64,000 bases of DNA from CAVOEB01 sp965249645 (GTDB lineage Bacteria > Pseudomonadota > Alphaproteobacteria > UBA828 > JAPUJA01): positions 186,001 to 250,000 of the forward strand of contig CBDFML010000010.1 of the NCBI GenBank assembly GCA_965249645.1. Reading direction: 5' to 3'. The translations under genes were made by a program, and so were the position numbers. Within the stretch, counting starts at the first letter, position 1, and each line of letters opens with the position of its first letter. Positions 24,847 to 33,381 of this stretch are shown here, piece after piece. The notes beneath the pieces were generated by a model, which did not search any database, was not told the origin of the DNA, and was given only the letters and a program-made list of their open reading frames with translations.

Positions 24847-26229
24847 ATGACCGTCTCGACGAGCGCGAGCGGGCTTTCGTTTCTCCAGCGCATCGCGGCG
24901 CTCGGCGTCCTCGCTCTGCTGACGGTTGGGTTTATTGCGCCGGGCCTCTGGGCAGAGCAACCCCGTGTCTTTGGTGCCGAGACCTTTACCCTGGATAATG
25001 GCCTCCAGGTCATTGTCGTCGAAAATCACCGCGCACCGGTCGTCTTTCACAGCGTCTGGTACCGGATCGGCGCCGCCGACGAGCCGCCCGGCAAGTCCGG
25101 GATCGCCCATTTTCTCGAACATCTCATGTTCAAGGGCACGACGACCCGCGAGGCCGGCGAGTTTTCGCGTCTCGTTGCACTGAACGGCGGGTCCGAGAAC
25201 GCGTTTACCTCGCAGGACTATACCGGCTATTTCCAGAAGATCGCGCGCGACCGGCTTGAATTGGTCATGGAGCTTGAGGCGGATCGCATGGCAAATCTCG
25301 TACTCAGCGACGAGGGGGTCCTGCCCGAGCGCGACGTCGTTCTCGAAGAGCGCGCCTCGCGTACCGACAACGATCCCGCCGCACAATTCGGCGAGCGTTT
25401 CGCGGCCGAACAGTTCCAGGTCCACCCCTACGGCATTCCGATCATCGGCTACGAGCACGAGGTAGCGGCCTTGACCACCGAGGACGCTATTGCGTTCTAC
25501 CGGCAGCATTACGCACCGAACAACGCAGCATTGATCGTCGTCGGCGATATCACCGCCGATGAATTGCGCGTTCTCGCCGAGCGCTATTACGGCCCAGTTG
25601 CGGCGCGCGACGTGCCCGAGCGGGTCCGGCCCGTCGAGCCGGCGCCCGACGCGGCGCGCCGGCTCGACGTGGTGGACCCGCGGGTGCGTCAGGCGGAATG
25701 GAGCCGCAGCTACCTGGCGCCGAGCCAGAACGCGGGCGAAACCGAGCACGCCTATCCGCTGATCGTGCTCTCGAACATCCTTTCCGGCACGACGGGACGG
25801 CTCTATCGCATCCTGGTGGTCGAGCGTATGCTGGCGACCCATGTGGGCGTCTATTACGACGACTTTTACTTCGACAAGACCCAGTTTTACATCTATGCGA
25901 CCCCGGCGCCGGGCGCCGATCTGGCGGCTCTTGAGGCCGCCATCGATGACGAGATCGATCGCGTGTTGCACGAGGGCGTGACGCCCGAGGAGGTTGAGAG
26001 TGCCAAGACGCGGGTCAAGGCCGAAGCGGTGTTCGCCAGCGACAGCCTTTATATGGTGGCCAGTATATTCGGCGACGCCTTTACGTCGGACGTCAGCGTC
26101 GAGGAGGTCGAGTCCTGGTTCGATCGTATCGACGCGGTGACCGCCGAGCAGATCAGCGCCGCCGCCCGCGCGGTGCTTCGCGCCGAACGCGCCGTCACCG
26201 GCGTTCTGCGGCCCGCCGATGCCGGTTAA
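24847..26229 (+). CDS. M16 family zinc peptidase, catalytic member
   Basis: The 460-residue protein has an N-terminal hydrophobic export segment (about 10-36, probable cleavage near LWA-E) and the inverted zinc motif HFLEH (88-92), with the third ligand expected in ERDVVLEE near residue 170. It belongs to the pitrilysin/processing-peptidase family with two M16 halves. It probably acts in the periplasm together with the adjacent non-catalytic homolog. The next gene overlaps its end by 11 bases, supporting co-translation. Confidence 0.93.
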   Translation: MTVSTSASGLSFLQRIAALGVLALLTVGFIAPGLWAEQPRVFGAETFTLDNGLQVIVVENHRAPVVFHSVWYRIGAADEPPGKSGIAHFLEHLMFKGTTTREAGEFSRLVALNGGSENAFTSQDYTGYFQKIARDRLELVMELEADRMANLVLSDEGVLPERDVVLEERASRTDNDPAAQFGERFAAEQFQVHPYGIPIIGYEHEVAALTTEDAIAFYRQHYAPNNAALIVVGDITADELRVLAERYYGPVAARDVPERVRPVEPAPDAARRLDVVDPRVRQAEWSRSYLAPSQNAGETEHAYPLIVLSNILSGTTGRLYRILVVERMLATHVGVYYDDFYFDKTQFYIYATPAPGADLAALEAAIDDEIDRVLHEGVTPEEVESAKTRVKAEAVFASDSLYMVASIFGDAFTSDVSVEEVESWFDRIDAVTAEQISAAARAVLRAERAVTGVLRPADAG

Positions 26230-27553
26230 GCCCATGCTCCGCGCCGGACTGCTGCTTGCGCTTCTGCTTGTCGCCCTGCCCGGACTCGCGCGCGCGACCG
26301 ACGTGCAGCGGGTGGTCAGCCCCGGGGGCATCGAGGCGTGGCTGGTCGAGGAGCACGCGATTCCCCTGATCTCGGTCGAGGCGATGTTTCGTGGCGGCTC
26401 GGCGCTTGATCCCGTGGGCCGGGAGGGATTGGCGACCCTCGCCTCGGCGTTGATCAACGAGGGCGCGGGCGATTACGATTCCGAGGCCTTTCTTGTCCGC
26501 CTGGTGAACCGCTCGATCCGGCTCGGCGCCAGCGCGACCCAGGACAACTTCACCGTCGAAGTCGAGACGCTGTCGATCCATCGCGACGTCGCGTTCGAAA
26601 TGATGGGACTGGCGCTCTCCGTACCGCGTTTCGATCCTGACGCCATCGAACGAATGCGCCAGCAACTGCTCATCGAGGTGGTGCAGAACGAGCGCGATCC
26701 GGACTGGGTCGCGGCCATGACCTGGTACGAAACCGTCTATCCCGCCCATCCCTACGGCCGCTCGCTCGATGGCACCGCCGAGAGCCTTAACGCCATCACC
26801 CGGGCCGATCTTCAGATCTTCGCGCGCAAACGGTTCGCCCGGAATAACTTAATCGTCGCCGTTGTCGGCGACATCACCCCGGCCGAGCTTGCGCCGCTGC
26901 TCGATCAAACCTTTGGCGCGTTGCCCGCTGAAGCGGCGCCGTGGGATATCGACGAGGCGGGTTTTGCCAATGCCGGAGCGTTGCGTGTCATCGAGCGTGA
27001 CATTCCCCAGAGCGTCGTCTTTTTCGGCCTGCCGGGGATCAAACGCGCGGACCCGGACTTTTACGCAGCCTATGTGATGAATCATATTCTGGGCGGCGGC
27101 AGTTTCACCTCGCGCCTGACCGAAGAGATTCGCGAAAAGCGCGGCCTCGCCTATTCGGTCTATACCTATCTCAGCCCACTGCGCCATGGCGGGCTCCATA
27201 TCGGGTCGGTCGGCACGCGCAACGACCGGGTAGCAGAATCGCTCGATCTGATTCGGGCCGAGTTCGGCCGATTGCGCCGCGACGGCGTAAGCGCCGGGGA
27301 ATTGGCAGACGCAAAGACCCATCTGACCGGGGCGTTTCCGCTGCGCTTCGATAGCAACGACCGGGTCGCGCGCACCCTGTTGTCGATGCAGTACAACGAT
27401 CTGGGGATCGACTATATCGAACGGCGCAACGGTTATATCGAGGCCGTAACGCTCGACGACGTGAATCGGGTTGCCCAGCGGCTGCTGGTGCCCGAGGATC
27501 TGACGGTTGTGGTTGTCGGGACACCGGCAGGGGTTGAGCCGACGATGCCCTGA
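26219..27553 (+). CDS. M16 family protein without zinc motif, partner of the upstream protease
   Basis: The 444-residue product has a signal peptide (LLLALLLVALPGLARA) and the M16 fold, but the HxxEH position reads GREGLATLASALINEG, so the metal and catalytic residues are absent. Paired active and inactive M16 subunits are known from mitochondrial processing peptidase and bacterial heterodimers, and this gene is likely the inactive subunit. The C-terminal half keeps the usual EEIREKRGLAYSVY segment. An ATG at 26234 is an alternative start that avoids most of the overlap. Confidence 0.92.
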   Translation: MPVKPMLRAGLLLALLLVALPGLARATDVQRVVSPGGIEAWLVEEHAIPLISVEAMFRGGSALDPVGREGLATLASALINEGAGDYDSEAFLVRLVNRSIRLGASATQDNFTVEVETLSIHRDVAFEMMGLALSVPRFDPDAIERMRQQLLIEVVQNERDPDWVAAMTWYETVYPAHPYGRSLDGTAESLNAITRADLQIFARKRFARNNLIVAVVGDITPAELAPLLDQTFGALPAEAAPWDIDEAGFANAGALRVIERDIPQSVVFFGLPGIKRADPDFYAAYVMNHILGGGSFTSRLTEEIREKRGLAYSVYTYLSPLRHGGLHIGSVGTRNDRVAESLDLIRAEFGRLRRDGVSAGELADAKTHLTGAFPLRFDSNDRVARTLLSMQYNDLGIDYIERRNGYIEAVTLDDVNRVAQRLLVPEDLTVVVVGTPAGVEPTMP

Positions 27554-27593
27554 GGGGCTGCGGTCGGGGGTACGCGCGCAAGGCCGGGGGCCG

Positions 27594-28901
27594 ATGCTCT
27601 ACAGCCAGAATATCGACGGATGTCTTGACGATGCGATCGGCGGCGCCGGTGTGTCCGCCGCCGGGCTCGATGGCGCCCTGAGCGAATCTGCGCCCATTCT
27701 CGATCGCCTGCGGGCGCATCACGAGAAGGGCGAGCTTTCTCAGCTCAGTTTGCCTTACGCGCGCGACGACCTGCCCGCCTTGCAGGGGTTGGCCGGGCGG
27801 CTGCGCGAGGAATTCCGGCACCTCATTCTTCTGGGCACGGGCGGGTCAAGCCTGGGCGGACGTGCCGTGGTCGGCCTGCGTGGCCACCAGTTGGCCGCGG
27901 CCCAGGACGGCATCGAGTTGCATTTTCTCGACAACGCCGATCCGCACAGCGTCGAAGGCGTGCTGGCCGCCGTCGATCTGTCCAAAACCGCGTTCCTGAT
28001 CATCAGCAAGTCCGGCGCCACGCCTGAGACCCTGGCCCAGACCCTGCTTTGCCTCCAGGCGGTCCGGGAGGCTCTCTCCGACGCCGCGCTCGCCCGGCAT
28101 TTCTATGCCATCACCGAGCCCGGCGAATCGCCTCTGCGCCGGCTGGCCGAACGCTTCGGCTTCTTCGTGCTCGACCATGATCCCGGACTAGGCGGTCGCT
28201 ATTCGGTGTTTTCAGCTGTCGGCATGCTGCCGGCGCTGGTCGTCGGGCTCGACGCCGGGGCGCTGCGGGCCGGTGCGGCTCAACTGCTCGATGCGGCCGT
28301 CGGGGCCAAGACCCCGGCGGATTGTCCGCCCGCCCTGGGCGCGGCCGTCGCGGTCGCCCTGCTTCGTCACCACGCGGTCGATATCGGGGTGCTCATGCCC
28401 TACGCCGACCGGCTCGCGTCGTTCGGGTTCTGGTACCGCCAGCTTTGGGCGGAGAGCCTTGGCAAGGACGGCACCGGGATCACGCCGATCTACGCGCTCG
28501 GTACGGTTGATCAGCATAGCCAGCTTCAACTTTACCTCGACGGTCCGCGCGATAAGATGTTCTCGCTGGTTTGTTTCGACGATCCCGAGGCCAGCGCAGC
28601 GATCGACTCTGATTTGGCCGATTATGCCGGGCTCGACTATCTTGACGAGCGGAGTATGAGCGATCTTGTCGCCGTGGAAGCGAGGGCAACGGGCGAGGCC
28701 CTGATCGAGGCCGGACGGCCGACCCGCCTGTTCCGGATCAGCGCTATCGACGAGCCGGTGCTGGGCTCGCTGATGATGCATTTCATGGTTGAAGTCATGG
28801 TCACGGCGCGTCTCTTGGGGGTCAATCCCTTTACGCAGCCGGCGGTTGAACGGAGCAAGGCGCTGGCGCGCCGCTACCTGACGGAGATGCCCCGGTCGTG
28901 A
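27594..28901 (+). CDS. pgi: Glucose-6-phosphate isomerase
   Basis: The 435-residue protein has the SIS fold signatures LGTGGSSLGGRAV, SKSGATPET and AESLGKDGTGITP and is of the shorter form (about 430-450 residues) seen in some alphaproteobacteria. It interconverts glucose-6-phosphate and fructose-6-phosphate in the cytoplasm. The ATG at 27594 follows a G5 run; the same frame is open for 29 codons upstream but overlaps the M16 gene. Its stop overlaps the GTG of mutL. Confidence 0.9.
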   Translation: MLYSQNIDGCLDDAIGGAGVSAAGLDGALSESAPILDRLRAHHEKGELSQLSLPYARDDLPALQGLAGRLREEFRHLILLGTGGSSLGGRAVVGLRGHQLAAAQDGIELHFLDNADPHSVEGVLAAVDLSKTAFLIISKSGATPETLAQTLLCLQAVREALSDAALARHFYAITEPGESPLRRLAERFGFFVLDHDPGLGGRYSVFSAVGMLPALVVGLDAGALRAGAAQLLDAAVGAKTPADCPPALGAAVAVALLRHHAVDIGVLMPYADRLASFGFWYRQLWAESLGKDGTGITPIYALGTVDQHSQLQLYLDGPRDKMFSLVCFDDPEASAAIDSDLADYAGLDYLDERSMSDLVAVEARATGEALIEAGRPTRLFRISAIDEPVLGSLMMHFMVEVMVTARLLGVNPFTQPAVERSKALARRYLTEMPRS

Positions 28902-30721
28902 ATATCCGCCGCCTGTCCGAAACGACGGTCAACCGCATTGCCGCGGGCGAGGTCGTCGAGCGGCCGGCGTCGGTGGTCAAGGAACTGGTCGAGAACGCCA
29001 TCGACGCCGGGGCGACGCGCATCGATATCGTGATCGAGGAGGGCGGGCGCGGCCTCGTCTCTGTCACCGACAACGGCGGCGGCATCGCGGCCGACGAGTT
29101 GGCGCTCAGCATCGAGCGTCACGCCACGTCGAAGCTGGGCGACGACGATCTCGATGCCATCACCACGTTGGGCTTTCGCGGCGAGGCGCTGCCCTCGATC
29201 GCATCGGTCAGCCGATTTCGTCTGACCAGCCGCACCCCGGACGCGGAGGTTGCCTGGCAAATCGAAATCGAGGGCGGCGGGACGGCCGAGCCGGTACCGG
29301 CGGCGCTTTCGGCGGGCACGCGGGTCGAGGTGCGTGACCTGTTCTACGCCACGCCGGCGCGTCTCAAATTTCTCAAGCAGCCGCGCACCGAAGTCGGGCA
29401 CGCGCTCGATGCGATCAATCGCCTGGCCCTGGCTCGCCCCGACATTGCCTTTAGCGTGCAGAACGACGATCGTTCCCCCCTGCTGCTGTCGGCCACCCCG
29501 GGCGATCTGCTCGATTCCCGGCTTGAACGCATCGCCCAGGTGATGGGCCGCGAGTTCGCCGATAACGCTCTACCCGTCGAAGCCGAGCGCAACGGCGCAC
29601 GGCTGTCCGGCGATGTCAGTCTGCCCACGCTCAATCGGGCGACGGGGCAGTATCAGCATCTCGTGGTCAACGGCCGTCCCGTGCGCAACCGCATGCTGGT
29701 GGGCGCCTTGCGAGGGGCCTATCAGGACGTGCTGGCGTCGGGCCGGTTCCCGCTCGTGGTGCTTTTTCTCGACCTGCCGGCGGGCGAGCTCGACGTCAAT
29801 GTCCATCCGGCCAAGACCGAGGTGCGCTTTCGCGACGCGGCGAACGTGCGCGGGTTGCTGGTGGGCGGCATCCGCGCGGTGCTGGCTGCTGCCGGCCATC
29901 GCAGCGCGTCGAGCGTCGCGCAAGCGGCTTTGGGTGCCTTCCAGCCCGAACCAACCGGTCCGGCGCAGCCGTCCCTGCAGGCCCGTGGCCCTGCGTCCGG
30001 CGGGGGGTATACCGCGCGCGCGTCGGACTTTGGCCCCGGGCTCGCCGAGGCGGCGGCGCTTTATCAGGCACCGCTGGGCGCGCCCGCGGCGCGTGTTGAC
30101 GCCCCGCCCGAGGGTGCAGACGCCAATCCGCCGACCGACGCGTTTCCCCTGGGCGCCGCGCGGGGCCAGTTGCACGAGACCTATGTTGTGGCCCAGACCG
30201 CCGACGGCCTGGTCATCGTCGATCAGCACGCCGCCCACGAGCGGCTCACCCACGAGCGCATCCGCAGCGCCCTCGAGACCGAGGGGGTCTCCCGCCAAGT
30301 TCTGCTCGTGCCCGAGGTCGTCGAGCTTGAATCGAACGCCGTCGACCGGCTTCTCGAACGCCAGGCTGAATTCGCTGAACTCGGCCTCGTAATCGACGCC
30401 TTCGGCCCTGGCGCGGTGGTAGTGCGCGAGACGCCCGCACTGCTGGGCGAGGTCGACGCGGTCGGTCTGGTACGCGATCTGGCCGACGATTTGACCGAAC
30501 TGGGCGAGGCGGTGAGCCTGAAGGACCGGCTCTCCGAGGTCTGTGCCACCATGGCGTGTCACGGCAGTGTCCGGGCGGGCCGCCGTCTCACTCTCGACGA
30601 GATGAACGCCCTGCTTCGCCAAATGGAATCGACGCCCCGCTCCGGCCAGTGCAGCCATGGTCGTCCGACCTATGTCGAGCTCAAGCTCGCCGACATTGAA
30701 AAGCTGTTCGGGCGGCGTTAG
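28898..30721 (+). CDS. mutL: DNA mismatch repair protein MutL
   Basis: The 607-residue GHKL ATPase has ENAIDAGA, DNGGGI, GFRGEALPSIASV and the Lys-containing VHPAKTEVRF loop in the N-terminal part. The C-terminal half carries DQHAAHERLTHE, the endonuclease metal motif DQHA(x)2E(x)4E, and QCSHGRP, so this MutL should nick DNA, as expected for bacteria without MutH. It starts at a GTG overlapping the pgi stop (GTGA). Its stop overlaps the convergent rsmD stop by 4 bases. Confidence 0.96.
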   Translation: MNIRRLSETTVNRIAAGEVVERPASVVKELVENAIDAGATRIDIVIEEGGRGLVSVTDNGGGIAADELALSIERHATSKLGDDDLDAITTLGFRGEALPSIASVSRFRLTSRTPDAEVAWQIEIEGGGTAEPVPAALSAGTRVEVRDLFYATPARLKFLKQPRTEVGHALDAINRLALARPDIAFSVQNDDRSPLLLSATPGDLLDSRLERIAQVMGREFADNALPVEAERNGARLSGDVSLPTLNRATGQYQHLVVNGRPVRNRMLVGALRGAYQDVLASGRFPLVVLFLDLPAGELDVNVHPAKTEVRFRDAANVRGLLVGGIRAVLAAAGHRSASSVAQAALGAFQPEPTGPAQPSLQARGPASGGGYTARASDFGPGLAEAAALYQAPLGAPAARVDAPPEGADANPPTDAFPLGAARGQLHETYVVAQTADGLVIVDQHAAHERLTHERIRSALETEGVSRQVLLVPEVVELESNAVDRLLERQAEFAELGLVIDAFGPGAVVVRETPALLGEVDAVGLVRDLADDLTELGEAVSLKDRLSEVCATMACHGSVRAGRRLTLDEMNALLRQMESTPRSGQCSHGRPTYVELKLADIEKLFGRR

Positions 30722-31284
30722 GGGCCGATAAAGCGAAAAAAGCTGAACCGCGCTGCACCGTAGCGCCGTGTCTCCCCGGGTTTGAAACCTTCGGGCGGTG
30801 GGGTTTGCCCGTGCTCCTTCGCCGCCGTCTCCACGATCACGAGGGCGCCGCTGGCCAGCCAACCGCCATGCGCAAGCGCGGCCAGCGACGGCCATGCAAG
30901 GCCGCCTTCGTAGGGCGCGTCGAGAAACGCGATGTCGGCGGCACCAGGCGCCGGCGGCGGGCGGGTTGCGTCGGCACGGATCAGGGTCACCCGTTCCGTC
31001 TCGCCCAATGCCTCGGCGTTGGCCGTAAGGCAGAGAGCTGCCGCCCGGTCGTTCTCTAGCGCGAAGACCTGTGCCGCACCGCGCGAGAGCGCCTCAAAGC
31101 CAAGCGCACCGGTGCCAGCGAAGACGTCGAGCACCGTGGCGCCGGCCAGCGCCGGGCCGCCCAACCGGCCGTGCAACAGGATGTCGAACAGAGCTTCGCG
31201 GGCACGTGCCGCCGTGGGCCGGAGTGCGCGGCCCGCCGGCGCCTTGAGTGCGCGACCGCGATGCCTACCGCCGACGATGCGCAT
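30718..31284 (-). CDS. rsmD: 16S rRNA (guanine966-N2)-methyltransferase
   Basis: The 188-residue protein starts MRIVGGRHRGRAL, the standard RsmD N-terminus, with TRALR-like PTAARAREALFDIL, the SAM-binding VLDVFAGTGALGFEALSRGA and the catalytic tetrapeptide DAPY (DPPY in many relatives). The ATG at 31284 overlaps the rluB 3' end by 20 bases; a start at 31344 would add a proline/arginine-rich shadow. It modifies the small-subunit rRNA. Confidence 0.93.
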   Translation of the reverse strand: MRIVGGRHRGRALKAPAGRALRPTAARAREALFDILLHGRLGGPALAGATVLDVFAGTGALGFEALSRGAAQVFALENDRAAALCLTANAEALGETERVTLIRADATRPPPAPGAADIAFLDAPYEGGLAWPSLAALAHGGWLASGALVIVETAAKEHGQTPPPEGFKPGETRRYGAARFSFFRFIGP

Positions 31285-32020
31285 CGGGTTTTGGCGGCGT
31301 ATCGGCGGCGACCTGTTCGGCGACCACCTTGGCGGGCACTTCACGCAAGCCCCCGGCCTCCAGCTTGCCCAGCTGGAAGGGGCCGTAGGCGACTCGGATC
31401 AGGCGGTTGACCTGCCAGCCGAGATGCTCGAGCACCCGGCGCACTTCGCGGTTCTTGCCTTCGGTGAGCGCGATGGTCAGCCAGGCGTTGTCGCCCCGCT
31501 GACTGTCGAGGCCGGCACGGATCGGGCCGTAGCGCATGCCGTCCACGCTCAGCCCGTCGCCGAGCGCCGCGAGCTGGTTCGCCTCGGGATGGCCGTGCAC
31601 GCGCGCGCGGTAGCGTCGGACCCAACCTGTCGAGGGCAGCTCGAGCTGGCGGGCGAGGCCACCGTCGTTGGTCAACAGCAGCAGACCCTCGCTCGTGATA
31701 TCGAGCCGGCCGACCGAGATAACCCGGCCGATCTCCCGGGGCAGGACGTCGAACACGGTCGGACGCTCTTGCGGATCTCGGTGGCTGGTCACCAGGCCGC
31801 GCGGCTTGTGGTAGCGCCACAGGCGGGTCTTTCCGGCCTCGGGCAGGGGCGCGCCGTCGACGCTCACGCGCATCGCCGGGGTCACGTTGTTCGCAGGCGA
31901 GGTGACCGGGACGCCGTCGATGGCGACCCGTCCCGCGGCGATCATGCGCTCGGCGTCGCGCCGCGAGCAGAGGCCGGCGCGGGCGATGCGCTTGGCGATA
32001 CGCTCGGCGGTTTCGGTCAT
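31265..32020 (-). CDS. rluB: Ribosomal large subunit pseudouridine synthase, RluB/RsuA family
   Basis: The 251-residue protein has an N-terminal S4 RNA-binding domain (RIAKRIARAGLCSRRDAE) and the catalytic aspartate D107 in GRLDITSEGLLLLTNDG. EGKNREVRRVLEHLGWQV is the family's second signature. It forms pseudouridine in 23S rRNA; RluB is the likely member but RluE/RluF or RsuA are related. It overlaps the upstream C26 gene by 4 bases and the downstream rsmD by 20. Confidence 0.92.
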   Translation of the reverse strand: MTETAERIAKRIARAGLCSRRDAERMIAAGRVAIDGVPVTSPANNVTPAMRVSVDGAPLPEAGKTRLWRYHKPRGLVTSHRDPQERPTVFDVLPREIGRVISVGRLDITSEGLLLLTNDGGLARQLELPSTGWVRRYRARVHGHPEANQLAALGDGLSVDGMRYGPIRAGLDSQRGDNAWLTIALTEGKNREVRRVLEHLGWQVNRLIRVAYGPFQLGKLEAGGLREVPAKVVAEQVAADTPPKPDAHRRR

Positions 32021-32763
32021 GGGGCGGGCGAAGCGGGTGTGCTAGCCGCCTCGACGAACGCGTCGAGGATCCTCGAATCTCCGGGATCGATGGCGTATTC
32101 CGGGTGCCACTGGACGCCGAGGCAGAATCGCCTCGAGGGATCCTCGATGCCCTCGACGACGCCATCGGGCGCCCAGGCATCGATCACCACGCCCGGGCCC
32201 GTTTCGCGCACCGCCTGGTGGTGAGCGCTGTTCACCTCGAGCGTGTCGGTTTCGACGATGCGGTGAAGCAGGGTGCCGGGCTCGACGCGGACCGCATGGC
32301 CCGGCTCGGTACGCAGGTTGGGTTGCTCGTGGGCGAGCGCGTTCTCGACCTCGTCGGGAATGTGTTGGATCAGAGTACCGCCCAGCGCGACGTTGAGCAG
32401 CTGCTGGCCGCCGCAGATGCCGAGCACCGGCATGTCGCGCTCGAGCGCGCGCTCGAGCGCGGCCAGCTCGAAGGCGGTGCGTTGGTCCTTGGTGGTCACA
32501 CTGGCGTGGCGGCTGGTTGCGCCGAACAGGGCGGGGTCGACGTCGAACGCGCCGCCGGTGACGATCAGGCCGTCGATCAGGCCGAGATAGGCGTCGGCCC
32601 GGTCGGTTTCGTGGGGCAGCAGCACGGGCAGGCCGCCCGCCCGGCTGACGGCAGCGCAATAGTTCTCGCGCAGCGCGTACCAGGGCATGCTCGAATAGCC
32701 GCCCGGCGGTTCCGAATCGAGGGTCAGGCCGATGACGGGGCGGGCGGCGGCGGATGCGATCAT
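32017..32763 (-). CDS. Class I glutamine amidotransferase-like hydrolase (peptidase C26, PuuD-like)
   Basis: The 248-residue protein shows the nucleophile C117 in VLGICGGQQLLN, VNSAHHQAV and the catalytic HPE of GVQWHPEYA. It belongs to the family of gamma-glutamyl-GABA hydrolases that release glutamate in the putrescine pathway. No ribosome site is visible upstream, and the -10 hexamer ends 6 bases before the ATG, so the mRNA is probably leaderless. It is the first gene of the unit C26-rluB-rsmD. The exact gamma-glutamyl substrate is not known. Confidence 0.9.
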   Translation of the reverse strand: MIASAAARPVIGLTLDSEPPGGYSSMPWYALRENYCAAVSRAGGLPVLLPHETDRADAYLGLIDGLIVTGGAFDVDPALFGATSRHASVTTKDQRTAFELAALERALERDMPVLGICGGQQLLNVALGGTLIQHIPDEVENALAHEQPNLRTEPGHAVRVEPGTLLHRIVETDTLEVNSAHHQAVRETGPGVVIDAWAPDGVVEGIEDPSRRFCLGVQWHPEYAIDPGDSRILDAFVEAASTPASPAP

Positions 32764-32769
32764 GGGGCG

Positions 32770-32798
32770 ACTCTAGGGCCGTACCGGCGTGCTGGCAA
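32770..32798 (-). promoter_or_regulatory. Promoter of the C26-rluB-rsmD unit, predicting a leaderless mRNA
   Basis: Read on the minus strand, TTGCCA (32798-32793) and TAGAGT (32775-32770) are exactly 17 bases apart. Only CGCCCC separates the -10 from the ATG at 32763, so transcription should begin at or within a base or two of the start codon. Confidence 0.5.
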
Positions 32799-32815
32799 CG
32801 CCGCCGGAGGCTTGC

Positions 32816-32844
32816 TTGACGGGGGCAGGCCGAGAGGCCAAGCT
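32816..32844 (+). promoter_or_regulatory. Weak candidate promoter of tadA
   Basis: TTGACG (32816-32821) is a clear -35 and is followed after 17 bases by CAAGCT (32839-32844), a poor -10. The distance to the tadA ATG at 32854 is only 9 bases. The -35 is the main support. Confidence 0.3.
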
Positions 32845-32853
32845 CGGGCCGTC

Positions 32854-33309
32854 ATGAAGCCGAAATCAGGATATATGGACATCGCGCTCAACGCGGCGCG
32901 CGACGCCGCCAAGCGCGATGAGGTGCCGGTCGGTGCCGTCGTCGTCTACGGCCCGACGGGCGACGTCGTCGCGGCCACCGCCAACCGGGTCGAGGAGCTG
33001 GGCGACCCGACTGCCCATGCCGAGATGATCGCGATCCATTTCGCGCTCCGCGAGCTGGGGTCGAAGCGCCTTGTCGACCACGATGTCTATGTCACGCTCG
33101 AGCCCTGCCCCATGTGCGCCGCCGCGCTGTCGTTTGCGCATATCCGCCGGCTCTATTACGGCGCACCCGACCCCAAGGGCGGCGGCGTCGAGCATGGCCC
33201 GCGAATCTACGACCACGAGACCTGCCATCATGCGCCCGAGGTTTACGGCGGGATCGACGAGGAACGCTGCGGGGCGGTGCTCCGAGAGTTCTTCAAGGAT
33301 AAGCGCTGA
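32854..33309 (+). CDS. tadA: tRNA-adenosine deaminase / nucleoside deaminase
   Basis: The 151-residue CDA-fold protein has the zinc motif HAE (55-57) and PCPMC (84-88) with E57 as proton shuttle. TadA converts A34 to inosine in tRNA-Arg; the context next to rluB and rsmD is common for tadA. The C-terminal part (PDPKGGGVEHGPRIYDHETCHH) is closer to guanine deaminase-like members than to E. coli TadA, so a free nucleoside or base substrate is an alternative. The ATG at 32854 was preferred because homology starts there. Confidence 0.82.
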   Translation: MKPKSGYMDIALNAARDAAKRDEVPVGAVVVYGPTGDVVAATANRVEELGDPTAHAEMIAIHFALRELGSKRLVDHDVYVTLEPCPMCAAALSFAHIRRLYYGAPDPKGGGVEHGPRIYDHETCHHAPEVYGGIDEERCGAVLREFFKDKR

Positions 33310-33381
33310 CCGAGTGACCACGTTCGTTTGCTTCAACGATTTGAGAGCAGTTGGTCATCGGTTCCGCTAACATTCGATCTT

